Below, one piece after another: positions 20,712-32,361 of a DNA stretch of 64,000 nt. Position numbers and translations under genes: made by a program. Source of the stretch: Ophiobolus disseminans. Its lineage: Eukaryota > Ascomycota > Dothideomycetes > Pleosporales > Phaeosphaeriaceae. Each line of letters opens with the position of its first letter. Positions within the stretch are counted from its first letter, which is position 1. Location: positions 713,502-777,501 of the forward strand of contig MU006220.1 in NCBI GenBank assembly GCA_010093685.1, given 5' to 3'. Under the pieces are notes generated by a model. The model saw only the letters and a program-made list of their open reading frames with translations, searched no databases and was not told where the DNA came from.

Positions 20712-21230
20712 TCAGCGCAGAGTCGCGTCCGTGGTCGGGCCCGCCGCGCTGTGCGCACTAGCACCTGCACCGGGGCCAACAGCAGCATGCGTAGCCTGCT
20801 TGTGAGAGGCCTCGCGCTGCTCACGCTCCCTGGTCTCGCGCTCCAGCTGCTCTTCAGTTCGCTTGTTGCCGCGTGCGATGAGCTTCTCGATCAGGCCGCC
20901 CTTTTTGGGTGTGTCGTGCTTGTCGCTGTGGTCGAACTCTTGGAGGTAGGCGACGCGCTCGTGGGGAGGCATCGAGGCGAGCTCAGAGTCGATGGAGTCG
21001 CGGTTCTCTGTTGGTGAGGTCAGTAGGGTGGTGGTGGAGGTGGCGTGTGCATGTGTCGGCATTGAGTGTGAGAGGCTTGATACCATCATGGTAAGCTAAA
21101 GGGCGAATGTACCTTCGATGGTGCCAACGCCGTGGCCCGACGTGGTTGAGCTTCCAAGCGTGGCATCGTTCTCGGGCTGCGACTTGCGGCGGCTGCTGCC
21201 AATGTGGAGCTTCTCCTTGATCTTGTCCAT
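20712..21230 (-). CDS. Small hydrophilic conserved fungal protein
   Basis: Exons 21230-21113 and 21007-20712 (105-nt intron) give 137 aa. The N-terminus MDKIKEKLHIGSSRRKS is a short amphipathic basic helix. The second exon carries ENRDSIDSELASMPPHERVA, YLQEFDHSDKHDTPKKGGLI and EKLIARGNK, then a charged helix rich in Glu/Arg and an Ala/Gly tail. No signal peptide, membrane segment or cysteine. The layout resembles small hydrophilic, stress-associated proteins found across filamentous fungi, but I cannot name a family. Reading without the intron would start at a spurious Met-Met inside it. Confidence 0.75.
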
Positions 21231-21970
21231 TGTGTATGTGTATAGGTGTCGAGGTTAAGGTACCGAGGTTTTAGGGAACTGTTTTGATTCGGAATGTTGA
21301 CTTTGTGTGTTAGGTAGAGAGCGGGGCTTGAAGAGGGGTGGTTGTCCCCTGCATATGAACCAGTCCACACGTCATCGCCATTCAATAGCTCCGTGGCTTG
21401 AGAGCTGCGTTGGCAGTAGCGGGCCCATCTCTTGCCAATTACGTAGCTTCCCGAACACCTGGGCAGCAGGTTTGCTCCATCCGCAATTATGCATAATTGA
21501 AGTGCATTTGTGAATGCACGGCATGGTTAAACATGTATCGTCCACAGACCAACGCAAAGTCTATAGTGACTAACTTGCAGCAGCAGCATTTCAATGTTAC
21601 TTGTTCGAGCAGCACGTGCAAAACACGTCACCTGGGTAGTGGGTGCACTTTTGCTTCGCGGTCCCCTGAGCTCGATCTGGGCGGTCCTCCAACTAACCGA
21701 GGCCTCGGAGACTAACTAGCAACTTAGATAATTCGAGGCCCAAAAGCGTGTGGCCTTGGGTCTGCATTAATCTGGTACAACGTGAGTCTAATCATGTCCG
21801 CCCGTCAACGCCAGATCGTTTATGTACAAGTGGTATCTTCTAACCATTTACACCCCAGTATAACGCCAGACCCAGCTTTTGCAACATAGACATGCCTTCG
21901 GCTGCAAGTGATGCCGAAGACTGTGTTCCACCCGTGGAACGCCTTTTATGTTCACCGTAAAACGCTCCTA
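21231..21970. other. Intergenic 0.74 kb
   Basis: Promoter of the small hydrophilic gene and 3' flank of the A1-like gene. CGTG/CACG-type words near 21610-21640. No gene recognised. Confidence 0.45.
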
Positions 21971-23731
21971 TTATTGATGGAATTGCGCGGTCAATGGCGA
22001 CACGCCTGATCGTGGCCCGTGTCCATTGCCCGTGTAACCGTCATCGCTCGGCACCTGGCTGACCGGCCGGCTGCCACTGCTCTCAGCATCCATATCGTAT
22101 GGGCTTCGTGGTGGGTGTAATGGGAGATGCACTTCCTGCCAACGTGGCGTTATTGGTGTTCTTGACTCGGCATGGAGCTCCTGTGGTGTGTCGTTGATGC
22201 TCACTGGCGGCTTTTGGTCGGACGGGAAATGTGTAATGTAAGGCGAGTCGAGTTCAGTCAGCGGGGTACCACTGAGCTCAGATGGCCCTTGCGACTTCAT
22301 CGGCGTGGTATTAGTGAGGAAGTTCGCTGACCCAGCATCGGAAGCTTGGTTGGTTGCAAGCTCGTAGGATTGTTTCTTGGTCCGCCGTCTTCGGAATAAG
22401 AAGAATGCGAAGATGGCAAGAAAGGATAGGACAGCAGCACCGACGGCAATGCCGACTATCGCTCCTGTACCAAGCCCAGAAGATTCCATATTGGGAGCTG
22501 TATTGGCCTGCAGCTTTGAAGTGATTGTGACGACATTCGCGGCTGGAAGCGGATCGGGAAATACTGCTTGTGCAAGGGTGAAGTTGGCTCGCTCGTAGTC
22601 AACTATCAGATATGCCTCTTGTAGTAGCGTCCTTCCAAGCACGTATTGTGTATCGTTTTGTGCGCGGCGAATGGGAAAGTAGTTCGTTGCATTCGGGTAA
22701 TACGGATAGGAGGCTTGCAGATCGAATGCGGCATACGGTAGTTGTATGTTGGTGTAGTTTGTCGCCGTGTCCTGGAGCGAGTTGACGAGCTTGATGGTCA
22801 AAGTCGGGTTTCTTGACAAGAGCTGCTGGTGAATGGTGTCGTTGACGAGATAGAGTTCCGTCTTGGGGTCGTACGTCAGTCCGAATGCTCGTTCAAACTG
22901 GCTGCAGACGGCGATTGGTAGCCACAGGTGCGGCACTGATGAATCTACGACGGAAAAATGGGCGCCTGAAGTGAGTGAGAATGTCCCCTCCAGACTATTA
23001 GTTGCCATAATACTGTCTACCCCAACAGTGAGCAGCTTCGATGGGTCCGTGGAAAAAGTGAATGAAAAGTCATTGCTGTTTGGTCGAAAGCGAGTAGAGT
23101 CATAGCCGCCTAGGATCAAGTTACCAAACACAGATTTCAGCCTATACTTTGCGCCAGCTGTGTATGCGTAGGATAGACTGGGTATTTTCGTGGCGTTGCG
23201 CAACTGGTACAAAAGAGAGTCGAGGGATCCGCTCAGACTCGAGAAACTAGAGTCTGCTTGTCCTAGTGGAAGATACCCAAGAAAGTAGTCGAGTTCGGCA
23301 ACACCAGCAACGACCTGGCGATCCAGCGACAGTGCCCTGCTATCTGCAGCTGGTCCCAATGACACCTTATCGAAACCGAACAGTCCTCCAGCAGTATAAC
23401 CGAGCGCCGACTCCAGCTGGACATCGTATTGACCGATCGCAGACCACGAACTCGACACGTTGACCTGGAATCCGATGTTCTGAGCGCTGTTGAACACCTC
23501 GGCTCCTCGAAGTTGTTGGCAGTTCGTCGGGTCAACTCCCGCCACACAGCCATCAGGAACGACCACCTGTGTAACACCACTCTTGGTCGATGGCAGCACA
23601 CGGAAATCCTGGCCTGGTGTCCCAACACTGAGCTTGAAAGTGCTCCAGCTGCCATCATTGCCGTCAAACTTCTGCGAAGGGGGTACGACGTAGGGCTGCG
23701 GAGCCGCGGTTTCTCGCGCAGCAAGTCTCAT
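21971..23731 (-). CDS. Membrane-anchored peptidase-A1-like protein lacking standard catalytic motifs
   Basis: 586 codons from the ATG at 23731. The lumenal part follows the pepsin fold: WSTFKLSVGTPGQDFRVLPS, GLFGFDKVSLG, FLGYLPLGQADSS, YRLKSVFGNLILGGYDSTRF, YVLGRTLLQEAYLIVDYERA. Where active enzymes have D-T-G, it has LPSTKSG in the first lobe and VVDSSVPHLWLP in the second, so classic activity is doubtful. A transmembrane segment (TGAIVGIAVGAAVLSFLAIF) precedes RRRRTKK and a 130-residue Ser/Pro cytosolic tail. Such LPST variants are frequent in filamentous fungi. The ORF start MRLAARETAAPQ is not a signal peptide; a likely one is encoded upstream but without an ATG (see findings). Confidence 0.8.
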   Translation of the reverse strand: MRLAARETAAPQPYVVPPSQKFDGNDGSWSTFKLSVGTPGQDFRVLPSTKSGVTQVVVPDGCVAGVDPTNCQQLRGAEVFNSAQNIGFQVNVSSSWSAIGQYDVQLESALGYTAGGLFGFDKVSLGPAADSRALSLDRQVVAGVAELDYFLGYLPLGQADSSFSSLSGSLDSLLYQLRNATKIPSLSYAYTAGAKYRLKSVFGNLILGGYDSTRFRPNSNDFSFTFSTDPSKLLTVGVDSIMATNSLEGTFSLTSGAHFSVVDSSVPHLWLPIAVCSQFERAFGLTYDPKTELYLVNDTIHQQLLSRNPTLTIKLVNSLQDTATNYTNIQLPYAAFDLQASYPYYPNATNYFPIRRAQNDTQYVLGRTLLQEAYLIVDYERANFTLAQAVFPDPLPAANVVTITSKLQANTAPNMESSGLGTGAIVGIAVGAAVLSFLAIFAFFLFRRRRTKKQSYELATNQASDAGSANFLTNTTPMKSQGPSELSGTPLTELDSPYITHFPSDQKPPVSINDTPQELHAESRTPITPRWQEVHLPLHPPRSPYDMDAESSGSRPVSQVPSDDGYTGNGHGPRSGVSPLTAQFHQ

Positions 23732-24831
23732 AATGGAGCGAGTGGATGTGTGAACGGGCGGAACGCGAATGTGATGCTAGACATGGGCACGACGTGGTCG
23801 GATTACGAATTACGAGGTACGAGTAGCATAAAACACGGTGAGGAGCAGTGAAAGAAGAGTCGCCGTCCTCACGCCGCGGCTCCAGGAGAATGGCAGTCAG
23901 CCAGAAGAAAGTTTCGAGGGGTTCGACCCTTCGACCAGCGGTGCGCGTTCCGCAGCCATGAGTGCGACCTAAGAGATCGCCCATGACCCAGCAAGCAACG
24001 CAGGACGTGCATGATTCGATGGCACCACAGGTCGCATGGCTGGAGGCATGGCGTGTGCTCAGCTGAATACGACGTGCCATGGTTAGGGGCTGCCAAGCTG
24101 GAAATTCCGATGCATGAAGTCCTGCACCTTGATGCGAGTGCGGGCCAATCGTCGGCAGGAGGCAGCGATCCTCATCCCAGTCTCCACGTCAGACTTCAGC
24201 TGTCAGCCTCCTGGGCGCCGACCTCGATAATCTCATCTCATCCGCCTGGTAGGCCAGTGTCATGAGCATGAGCATGAGCCCTGTGCCGCCACCAACGTGA
24301 AACTCTACGGGCTCGCATCGAACGCGCAATCTCTACGCTTTGCTCGATTCGGGCAATGCACGCCAATTTGTGCGAGCAAAAGCTGGGGCGCTGATACTCG
24401 GCAATGGCTCAGCCCTGTGTAGCCAGGTCCCAGAGGTTGCCTTACAACACGCTCGAGACAAGAGTTCGAGGCGCCGCTGCCACGGCCGTGAGATATGACG
24501 CTGGCGGTGGTCCAGCAAACCTTGTGAACAAAAACCATCAGATTCGTTGGCCCAAGCAAAGTATGGTTCTGCATGGGGGCCAGCACGGCCACAACGGTGA
24601 TCAATTGGTGTCAGTGGGCACCTGGTTTATCCGCTAGGGACCTGCGCATGGGACGCATGGAGCCCTATTCTTAGCGGAGCCTCCCAGCTCGCCAGTCTTC
24701 AACGCTCGATTGCGCGCAGTCTTTCCATCCACCTTGAGCTGCCTCTCGTGCTTCTCCGCCTTTTTTCTTGTTGCTTTGCGACTTTTGCTCCTGTCCCTCG
24801 CTTTGTCACTCGTTAATATGGTAATTGAATG
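23732..24831. other. Divergent promoter region, 1.1 kb
   Basis: Separates the divergent A1-like gene and the repeat-rich wall protein gene. Holds the putative signal-peptide exon of the A1-like gene (23872-23811) and a short CATGAG triplicate microsatellite near 24260-24280. Pyrimidine-rich just before 24832. No RNA gene seen. Confidence 0.5.
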
Positions 24832-27590
24832 ATGTGGAAGTTCGCTCTTCTTGCGCCTTTCCTCGCGGCTGCCTCCCCTGCGAGTCCAGGAGACGAGAAA
24901 AGTAAGTTGTGTTTGGGCTCCTAGAACTTCGTGGCTAACATCCGTAGGTTGTATGTCAATACGAGGTTGGACTACATCATGTGGCGTCTCTAACTAAAAC
25001 AGATAATTCCACCTCGATTGCATTCTCATCAATATCAATATCAACACTGAGCGCGCAATCGACTTCCTCGCTGGTTGTTCCTAATGTGTACGGGACGACG
25101 GATATCTCTTCATCTTTCTCATCACCACGTTCGCTGAGCTCAAGATCCTTGTCCCGACCTTCGTCTCCATTATTGGCCGTCACTTCGCAGACATCTTCGT
25201 CGTTTGTCAAGATCTCTGAGAGGTCATCAAGCGAACCAACTTCATCGCCGCCACTAACAACTGTGACTTTGACGACATCGACACCATCCCCAAGCTCAAC
25301 AAGTCTGACGTCACCCAACCATGGCAGTTCCACTCGTTTACCATCTTCATCACGTTCAAGCTCAAGCAACGCGACTACTTCTACGCTATGCACAGGGTGT
25401 ATAATCCAAGCACGAAACCCCATAACGACCTTCTTCGACAAGGAGGACATCTACAATCGGTGGACGAGCTTGGTGGTAACTGCAACAGTTGTCACGTCGG
25501 TCATAACATATAATGATACGGTTGTGACCCAGAGCAGGACAGTCAACCAAACCAAAACACTCGTGTTAACCGATGAGGACACGACCATCACGCACCAGAC
25601 CCCTACATTCCATATCACCCCCGCCAATGGAGTAGTACTGACCTTGAACGCTGGCCCCACCTACGTAATCTGGAAGGACATCTATGGAGGCCTGGATCGG
25701 TTGGCCTCGGGGCCAGCTGCAAGCTGTGGCGCTACCCCGACTCAGTTGAAGAACTGGCAGCCAACGCGGGAAGAAGACTGGAACTACTTCATCCAGACAT
25801 ATTCGCGAAACTCGACAGCCCCAAAGAACACGAACACGGCCATACCGGTTCCATCCGAAGCATTGCAGTATCTCAAAAATAACCTTGCTATACATTCGGT
25901 GTTCCAAGGGTCCGATATTGCAACCTGTACCTTTCACCAGACAACGACAGTTTGGAAGACGCAACCTGCCCTCACAATTGTGCCGCATCCTTCCCCAGCG
26001 CTTCCGGAGCCAGCATTTACGACACAGCGACCAGGTGCACCCCCTCCACAACCTCCAAGACGGTCATCTCCTGCAGCCTTCCCTACGTCAGTTGCGGCAT
26101 ACCCTTCTGCTATTACATCAACCTTTCTTTCAACAACGTACGCAACGACAGTGACGCACGTAACGCGAGCAGGATGTCTGAGGTGTCAAGACACAGTCTC
26201 ACCGCCTTCGCCTACCCCGGATGACAGAATCCACAATGAGCCGGAGCCTACACCGAGCAACCCGGACAACAATACAAACAATCCCAGCAAGCCGGAGGAC
26301 AGCCCGAGGCCAAACGAGCAGCGTCCACCTAATGTTCCTGTTGTAATCGGTGACAGCACATATACCGTAAACCCAGCCCGGCAGACATCTCAATCAGACA
26401 GGCCAAGCGAACAATACCAAGCTCCACCCGCAATCATTATTGGGACGCAGATTCTCACTCCTGGTCAATCTACAACCATCAACGGCGTCCCGGTCATCGT
26501 GCCTCTGCCCACACCCGGTGATGGCGGCCCGCGCATTGTTGTCAATGGCAATACAATCAACATTCCCACCTACTCGTCACCCACCGGACCCCCAATTATG
26601 ACCATCGGATCTAATACCATCACTGCGAACTCTGAAGGTCAATTCCTAGTCGGCACCCAAACGTTGAAACCAGGTGGCTCAGCCATCACCATGGCTGGTA
26701 GCACTTTGAGCCTTGCTTCAAATGGTGGCATTTTAGTCGTCAACGGCGTTACGCGCACACTTCAAAACGCACCCATCATGACCCCTGCGCCAGTTATAAC
26801 GGTCGGCGGACGCGTTGTCAGTGCGACAGTAATCGGGTCAAACACGCAATTCGTTGTCGGCACTCAAACCCTCGTACCTGGAAACGCCATCACTGTCGAC
26901 GGCGTAACATATAGCCTGCCATCTGGCGGTGGCAAAATCGTGGTCAATGGTGTGACGTCTTCCTTGAACTCAGGGCGAGGCTCGATTACAATTGGTCAGC
27001 AATATGTCACCGCTTCCATCAAAGATGGAACAACATCCTACGTCTTTGCAGCAGGACAGACACTCACGCCCGGCGGCGTGCTCACTGTTTCAGGCACGAC
27101 ATTTAGCATGCCTGCCTCCGCTTCTGGGTCTGTGGTAGTTATCAACGGCGTCACATCAACACTGCGTCCCGGGTCTTTGACCACACCGCTCGCGCTCACA
27201 CTTAATGGGAAGACATACGCAGCAACTGTGCGCAGTGGGACCACTGAGTTTGTGTTGGCTTCTGGAGTGACTCTCAGACCCGGGCAAGCTGTCACGATGT
27301 CTGGCACGACGTACTCGCTCGATGGCCAGGGCACCGCGCTCGTCATCAACGGACAAACGAGTAGTATTCGGAGAGGACCGGCAAGTAATAACGCAACAAC
27401 TACGCCGACCTCATCGGCGAGGTCGACAACTGTTGCACGCGATGTAGGCAACTTTGTGTGGAGCGGCATTGGGGGAGGTGGAGGTGGAAGCAGTAGCACA
27501 GGAGGCGGAATACCCGCACATCTCGGGGGACTCGACAAGTGGGTAGAAGGTATAGTTATTGGGATTGCTGGATGGCTTTTGCTGCTCTGA
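24832..27590 (+). CDS. Secreted repeat protein, probably GPI-anchored cell-wall protein
   Basis: Exon 1 is 24832-24901 (MWKFALLAPFLAAASPASPG, a signal peptide). The main exon is 25003-27590. Between them is either one 101-nt intron or two introns around an 18-nt exon (24948-24965); both keep frame (about 885-892 aa). Residues up to about 150 are Ser/Thr-rich. A Cys-containing region and a Pro-rich linker follow. Then come about six tandem units of about 65-70 residues: FLVGTQTLKPGGSAITMAGS, FVVGTQTLVPGNAITVDGVT, YVFAAGQTLTPGGVLTVSGT, FVLASGVTLRPGQAVTMSGT, each followed by V(V/I)NGVTS-like text. The end GGLDKWVEGIVIGIAGWLLLL after a Gly/Ser stretch fits a GPI signal. Role inferred: wall or adhesin-like surface protein. 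Confidence 0.85.
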
Positions 27591-28382
27591 GAAGACGGAG
27601 GAAAATAGGCATTTACGAATTTGCATGCAGCGCGGCGTTTGGGAGGGAATTTTGGACACAGGGCTTGAGATGCCTTTCGGACTACACATCATTTTCAGGG
27701 CAGGGAGGAACCCTAGGATACGTGTTGTAATGATATAATGTCTTCACATGCAAAGTGCTCTGCTTCTAGCGCATTCGGGTTGGAAGATTTTAGAATACTT
27801 AAACACAATACCTACAAAGCCTCTAATACTATTGAGTTGAGATACAAGAGCGTGTCGGAAAGGCGCGCCGTGTTTGATAAGTAAGCATTCAACGTCGAGA
27901 GGCGACAGCCGTCGGCATGGATCGCCCGGTGAAGCCTCGGATGCGGTCCCGTTATCAAACCTCAACATCGCGACTTCCGGGCATTACCGCGTGGGCCCGT
28001 CGCTAGCCTGCAGCATCCCGATTTCGCAGGGGAAATTTGCCTTCTGGGCTTCGATGCACGAGATCCGAAGTTCGAAAGGGTCGAGAAGACACGACTGCCG
28101 GCCGAGTCGCTGGGCTGATGGAGATAAACATGCGGGGAACGGCGGTTTCTTGGCAATCGTCACGAGCTTGAAGCTCCTCCCAACCGAAGCTCACCATTCG
28201 CAAGCAGCCGGCCTAGCCCAACAAAGAAGATCCTCGGTCCAGCGTCAAGATGGGTGACGTCTGCATGGATTATAATACTCTGCGGCCGCCCAGCCCTCTC
28301 CGCACGCATACTTCATTGCATTCCTCCCTTGCCATACCTTGAGGATCCGGCAATTGCTTAGATACAGCTTCATACACTCACC
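27591..28382. other. Intergenic, malate synthase promoter
   Basis: 3' flank of the wall protein gene and promoter of malate synthase. Contains GCGGGG at 28132-28137, which fits the CreA consensus SYGGRG, and a TATA-like TATAATA at 28271-28277. No gene seen. Confidence 0.5.
28271..28277 (+). promoter_or_regulatory. TATA-like element of malate synthase
   Basis: TATAATA, 112 nt upstream of the ATG at 28383. A candidate CreA carbon-repression site (GCGGGG) lies 135 nt further upstream; CreA control of glyoxylate genes is known in Aspergillus and is only inferred here. Confidence 0.4.
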
Positions 28383-30064
28383 ATGGCAGCCAGCGCTGAC
28401 ACCATCCTCCGCGAGGTCAACATCCTCGGCGACCTCAACGACAAGAACCGGCACATCCTCAGCAAGGATGCCGCCGTCTTCCTCGCCCTCCTGCACCGCA
28501 CATTCAACCAGCGCCGGAAAGACCTCCTCCAGCGACGCGTGATCCGACAGGCCGAGCTCGACAAGGGCAACCTGCTCGACTTCCTCCCCGAGACCAAGCA
28601 CATCCGCGACAACGACACATGGAAGGGCGCCCCGCCGGCCCCCGGCCTGGTTGACCGCCGCGTGGAGATCACGGGGCCGACAGACCGCAAGATGGTCGTC
28701 AACGCGCTGAACTCGAATGTCTGGACATACATGGCCGACTTTGAAGATTCGACCGCGCCGACATGGGACAACATGATCAACGGCCAGCTCAACCTCTACG
28801 ACGCCATCCGCAGGCAGGTCGACTTCAAGCAGGGCGAGAAGGAGTACAAGCTGCGCACCGACCGGACGCTCCCTACGCTCATAGCACGTGCTCGCGGCTG
28901 GCACCTCGAGGAGAAGCACTTCACCGTCGACGGCGAGCCCATCTCTGGGAGTCTATTCGACTTTGGGCTGTACTTCTTCAACAATGCACACGAGCTGGTC
29001 AAGCGCGGAGCCGGCCCATACTTCTACCTGCCTAAGATGGAATCGCATCTCGAGGCACGCCTGTGGAACGACGCCTTCAACCTGGCCCAGGACTACATTG
29101 GCATGAAGCGGGGCACCATTCGCGGCACGGTTCTGATCGAGACTATCACAGCTGCCTTCGAGATGGACGAGATCATCTACGAGCTCCGCGACCACTCCTC
29201 TGGTCTCAACTGCGGCCGCTGGGACTACATCTTCAGCACCATCAAGCGCTTCCGCCAGAACCCAAACTTCGTCCTGCCCGACCGCGACTCCGTCACCATG
29301 ACCAGCCCCTTCATGGACGCCTACGTCAAGCTGCTCATCAAGACCTGCCACAAGCGAGGCGTGCACGCCATGGGTGGAATGGCCGCCCAGATCCCCATCA
29401 AGAACGACCAGGCAGCAAACGACGCCGCCATGGCCAAGGTCCGCGCCGACAAGCTTCGCGAAGTCCGCGCTGGCCACGACGGCACCTGGGTCGCCCATCC
29501 TGCCCTTGCGGCCATCGCGTCCGACGTCTTCAACACATACATGCCCACGCCCAACCAGATGCACGTACGCCGTGAAGACGTCCACATCACCGCCAACGAC
29601 CTGCTCAACATGAACGTACCTGGCAAGGTCACCGAAGAGGGCATCCGCAAGAATCTCGACATCGGTCTGAGCTACATGGAAGCATGGATCCGTGGCGTCG
29701 GCTGCGTGCCCATCAACTACCTCATGGAGGACGCCGCGACCGCCGAGGTATCACGAAGCCAGCTGTGGCAATGGGCAAGGCACAACGTTACGACTGCCGA
29801 GGGCAAGAAGGTCACCAAGGAGTACGCGCTCCAGCTACTTCACGACCAAGCGAAGCAGCTGAGCGAGAAGGCGCCAAAGGGCAACAAGTTCCATCTTGCG
29901 GAGAAGTACTTCGAGGGCCAGGTCACTGGCGAGGATTACGCCGAGTTCTTGACATCGTAAGTTCTCATACATTCCTATGGACAGGGCCAATGCTAACGCC
30001 TTCTAGATTGCTCTACAACGAAATCACAAACGTAGGTCCACCCAAGGGAGCTGCAAAGCTCTAG
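28383..30064 (+). CDS. acuE: Malate synthase (glyoxylate cycle), peroxisomal
   Basis: Exons 28383-29956 and 30007-30064 (50-nt intron, GTAAGT donor, TTCTAG acceptor) give 543 aa. It condenses glyoxylate and acetyl-CoA to malate, allowing growth on acetate or fatty acids. RDHSSGLNCGRWDYIF at about 269-284 is the malate synthase signature. Others are RGTIRGTVLIETITAAFEMD and MEAWIRGVGCVPINYLMEDA. The protein ends GPPKGAAKL; AKL is a type-1 peroxisomal targeting signal and is encoded entirely in the second exon. The coding region is GC-rich at third positions compared with its neighbours, suggesting codon optimisation for high expression. Confidence 0.97.
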
Positions 30065-31087
30065 TTCTCTCGCAATGCATTCTTTTCCTTTGATATCGTC
30101 CATGTAATTATACCACGTCAGAATGTACAGGCACATTGAGGCCTAATAAGCTGCAAATGCAAAAAGCGTTCTTGAACCCATGATTGCAGTCGTACACAAA
30201 AAAAGCATGTGAACATAAGCTAACATCCTCCCTAGGTCGGCTCACCGTTCGCAGCCGCGAAGTTGTAGGCTATGGTGTGCCGAGGTCCAGTTCAGCTTGT
30301 GGTACCCGAGTTTGTGGGCGACCGCTGAGAAGCGGATAGCATGGGCGGGTTGGCATGTGAAAGACATGTGAGCATGAGAATTAGATTCACGAATTTATGA
30401 CGACGACTTTGTATATATGGGCTCTTGGGTTTGCTGCTGGTGTCGTGGGTGTTAGATGGGGTATATTCCATTTTATTTTATTTTTTTCAGGCGGTGTTGT
30501 GGAATGTACTGAAGGTATCCAGCCTGTACTAGTGCGCAAGTCGCGATGGGTCTAAATATCAAATGTCTACTTATCCATCTCACTCATGAACTGTTAACTA
30601 CAAGCTCGGCGAATCCCTCGAGTCGAGGAACATATCATCTGGTGAAGGGCGAGCGTAGCACGATCAAAGCTACACTTTGGACGGCTAGGTTGGGTGTCTG
30701 ATAATTGAGTGTGGAATTGTGTGGTAGCCTTCAAATTGCAAGAGCTGGGGAATTTTCCCATGTTGTGCATAAAGTTGTGAGGTGCGGATGTGTATTGGGA
30801 AGGCGCGTGGCACAACATGGAAGGACGCACAGTTTAGCACAGAGGAAAGAAATGCATCCGGCAGGAGAGAAGTACCTATGTCATGATGCAGAGAGTGTCT
30901 GCACCTGGCGTTTGTAAGGACCCTGAGATTGTTTAGCGTTGTTTGCGATGCTCTTTCCTTCTTTAACTGAGATCTATGCACTCACTTCTCCCATGCCGCA
31001 CCTCACCTCACCTCTCTCTGTCGCACCCAACTCTCGAATCTCCTCAACCACCAATCCACATCTCGAAGCACACGCGACGTCACAAAG
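30065..31087. other. Intergenic 1.0 kb
   Basis: Holds the 3' UTR of malate synthase (A-rich near 30190, T-rich near 30470) and the promoter of the F-box-like gene. No repeat or RNA gene recognised. Confidence 0.5.
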
Positions 31088-32361
31088 ATGTGCTACCTCA
31101 ACTTCTATCCGTTGATGGACGACGAAGAAGATCATTCGCCACCTCGTGGATGTCCCAAGCTGGAATGGGCCGTGCCTGTCGACATTGTACAGTTGGGCAC
31201 CAGCCTTGAGGCATACTCCAACACTCTGGAACAGACCTCCACGCTTCGACTTGCTCATCGCTTCCGCGCTAGCGCTCTATCTCGACTACCGCAGGAGATC
31301 TTGGAGCAGATTATAGATGAAGTTCACACTACAGAGCAAGCTAGCTGCGAGGCTGCGTGGATCTCGGATTATCGCTGCTTCCAGACAGTGTGCCGTCCGC
31401 AGGATCACTATCAAGCGTATTCACCCCACGTGGAGGATTTGTGGCATATGGCTTATGATGGATATTGGGAAGATGCGTTTGGTGACGAAGACGAATTGCG
31501 TAGTCGTGGGGATTACTCGGAACAGGAGAAAGTGGACATGGTTGTTGAGTTGGTTGCCAACAACCCAATGATATATTTCGAGACGGATGATTCAGAGATG
31601 TGCAACACAAAGAGAGATAACTGGCTGGGACGCGTCTGCTCTTGCTCCGAGATGATAAACGGTAAGGAGACAAACCAAAGCATATTGAAGCTGCACAGGG
31701 TGAGTCCTCGTCCATCCCCACTCATGACGGTGTTGACAGAACTAACTGTGGCTCCAGATTCTAAAGGTCCATTTTGGTCTGGAGGTCATTGTGCTCCATG
31801 AGATGCTTCACCACGCATTGGATATGTTCCTTCCACTGAGTAGCTTTAGTGAGCACGGATTGTGTCATACGGCTGCTTACCTGTCTCTACCATCAAAGGA
31901 GGCCAGCACACACGTTATCGGAGGTCGAAGCGCGCCCCTGGCGGACGGCAAGGCTGCCACAGATTCATCACACATGATCTTCCGACAGAACATCGATCCA
32001 TCTCTGCTCCAAATATCGGAAGACGCTCGTCGCCGCTTTGCACGCGCTATGCGCGTTCTCCACACACCTCCGAGCTTCCATCTCGCGGAACTCCAGCAGA
32101 ATATCCGCAAACCTATACTGGACAAGGAGTTGCTTGAGATCGACGCTAGCTCAACTCGTTGCTGTGCGATACACAGACAGGGCATAGTGACCGAGAAGAC
32201 CGAGAAGCTTTGGGTATATGTGGCGAAGAAGAACGAAGGTATGTACATGCAAGATTATCTTGGTTTCCGTTGATCTGACACCTACGTGCACAGAACTAGC
32301 GAAGCAGTCATGGCCTCAGTTGATGATTCTTGCGGCGTCTGACACTGTTTCGCCTTGCTAG
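31088..32361 (+). CDS. F-box-like protein of unknown target
   Basis: Exons 31088-31699, 31758-32238 and 32294-32361 (introns 58 and 55 nt) give 386 aa. Starts MCYLNFYPLMDDEEDHSPPR. Around residues 60-75 there is SALSRLPQEILEQIIDEV, which matches the N-terminal half of an F-box (L-P-x-E-(I/L)-x-x-x-(I/V)). The rest lacks WD or leucine-rich repeats I can recognise. Two Cys-His patches occur (GRVCSCSEMI; TRCCAIHRQG). The likely role is substrate recognition in an SCF ubiquitin ligase, from the F-box alone. The first intron donor follows the codon AGG (AGGGTGAGT). Confidence 0.72.

Noticed and set aside
23905..23935. GGTTCGACCC, resembling a tRNA B box
   Set aside because: No matching A box or cloverleaf arms around it.
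24977..25450. Minus-strand acidic frame
   Set aside because: Shadow of the Ser/Thr-rich stalk of the wall protein.
28953..29585. Long minus-strand frame in malate synthase
   Set aside because: Antisense artefact of GC-rich third positions.
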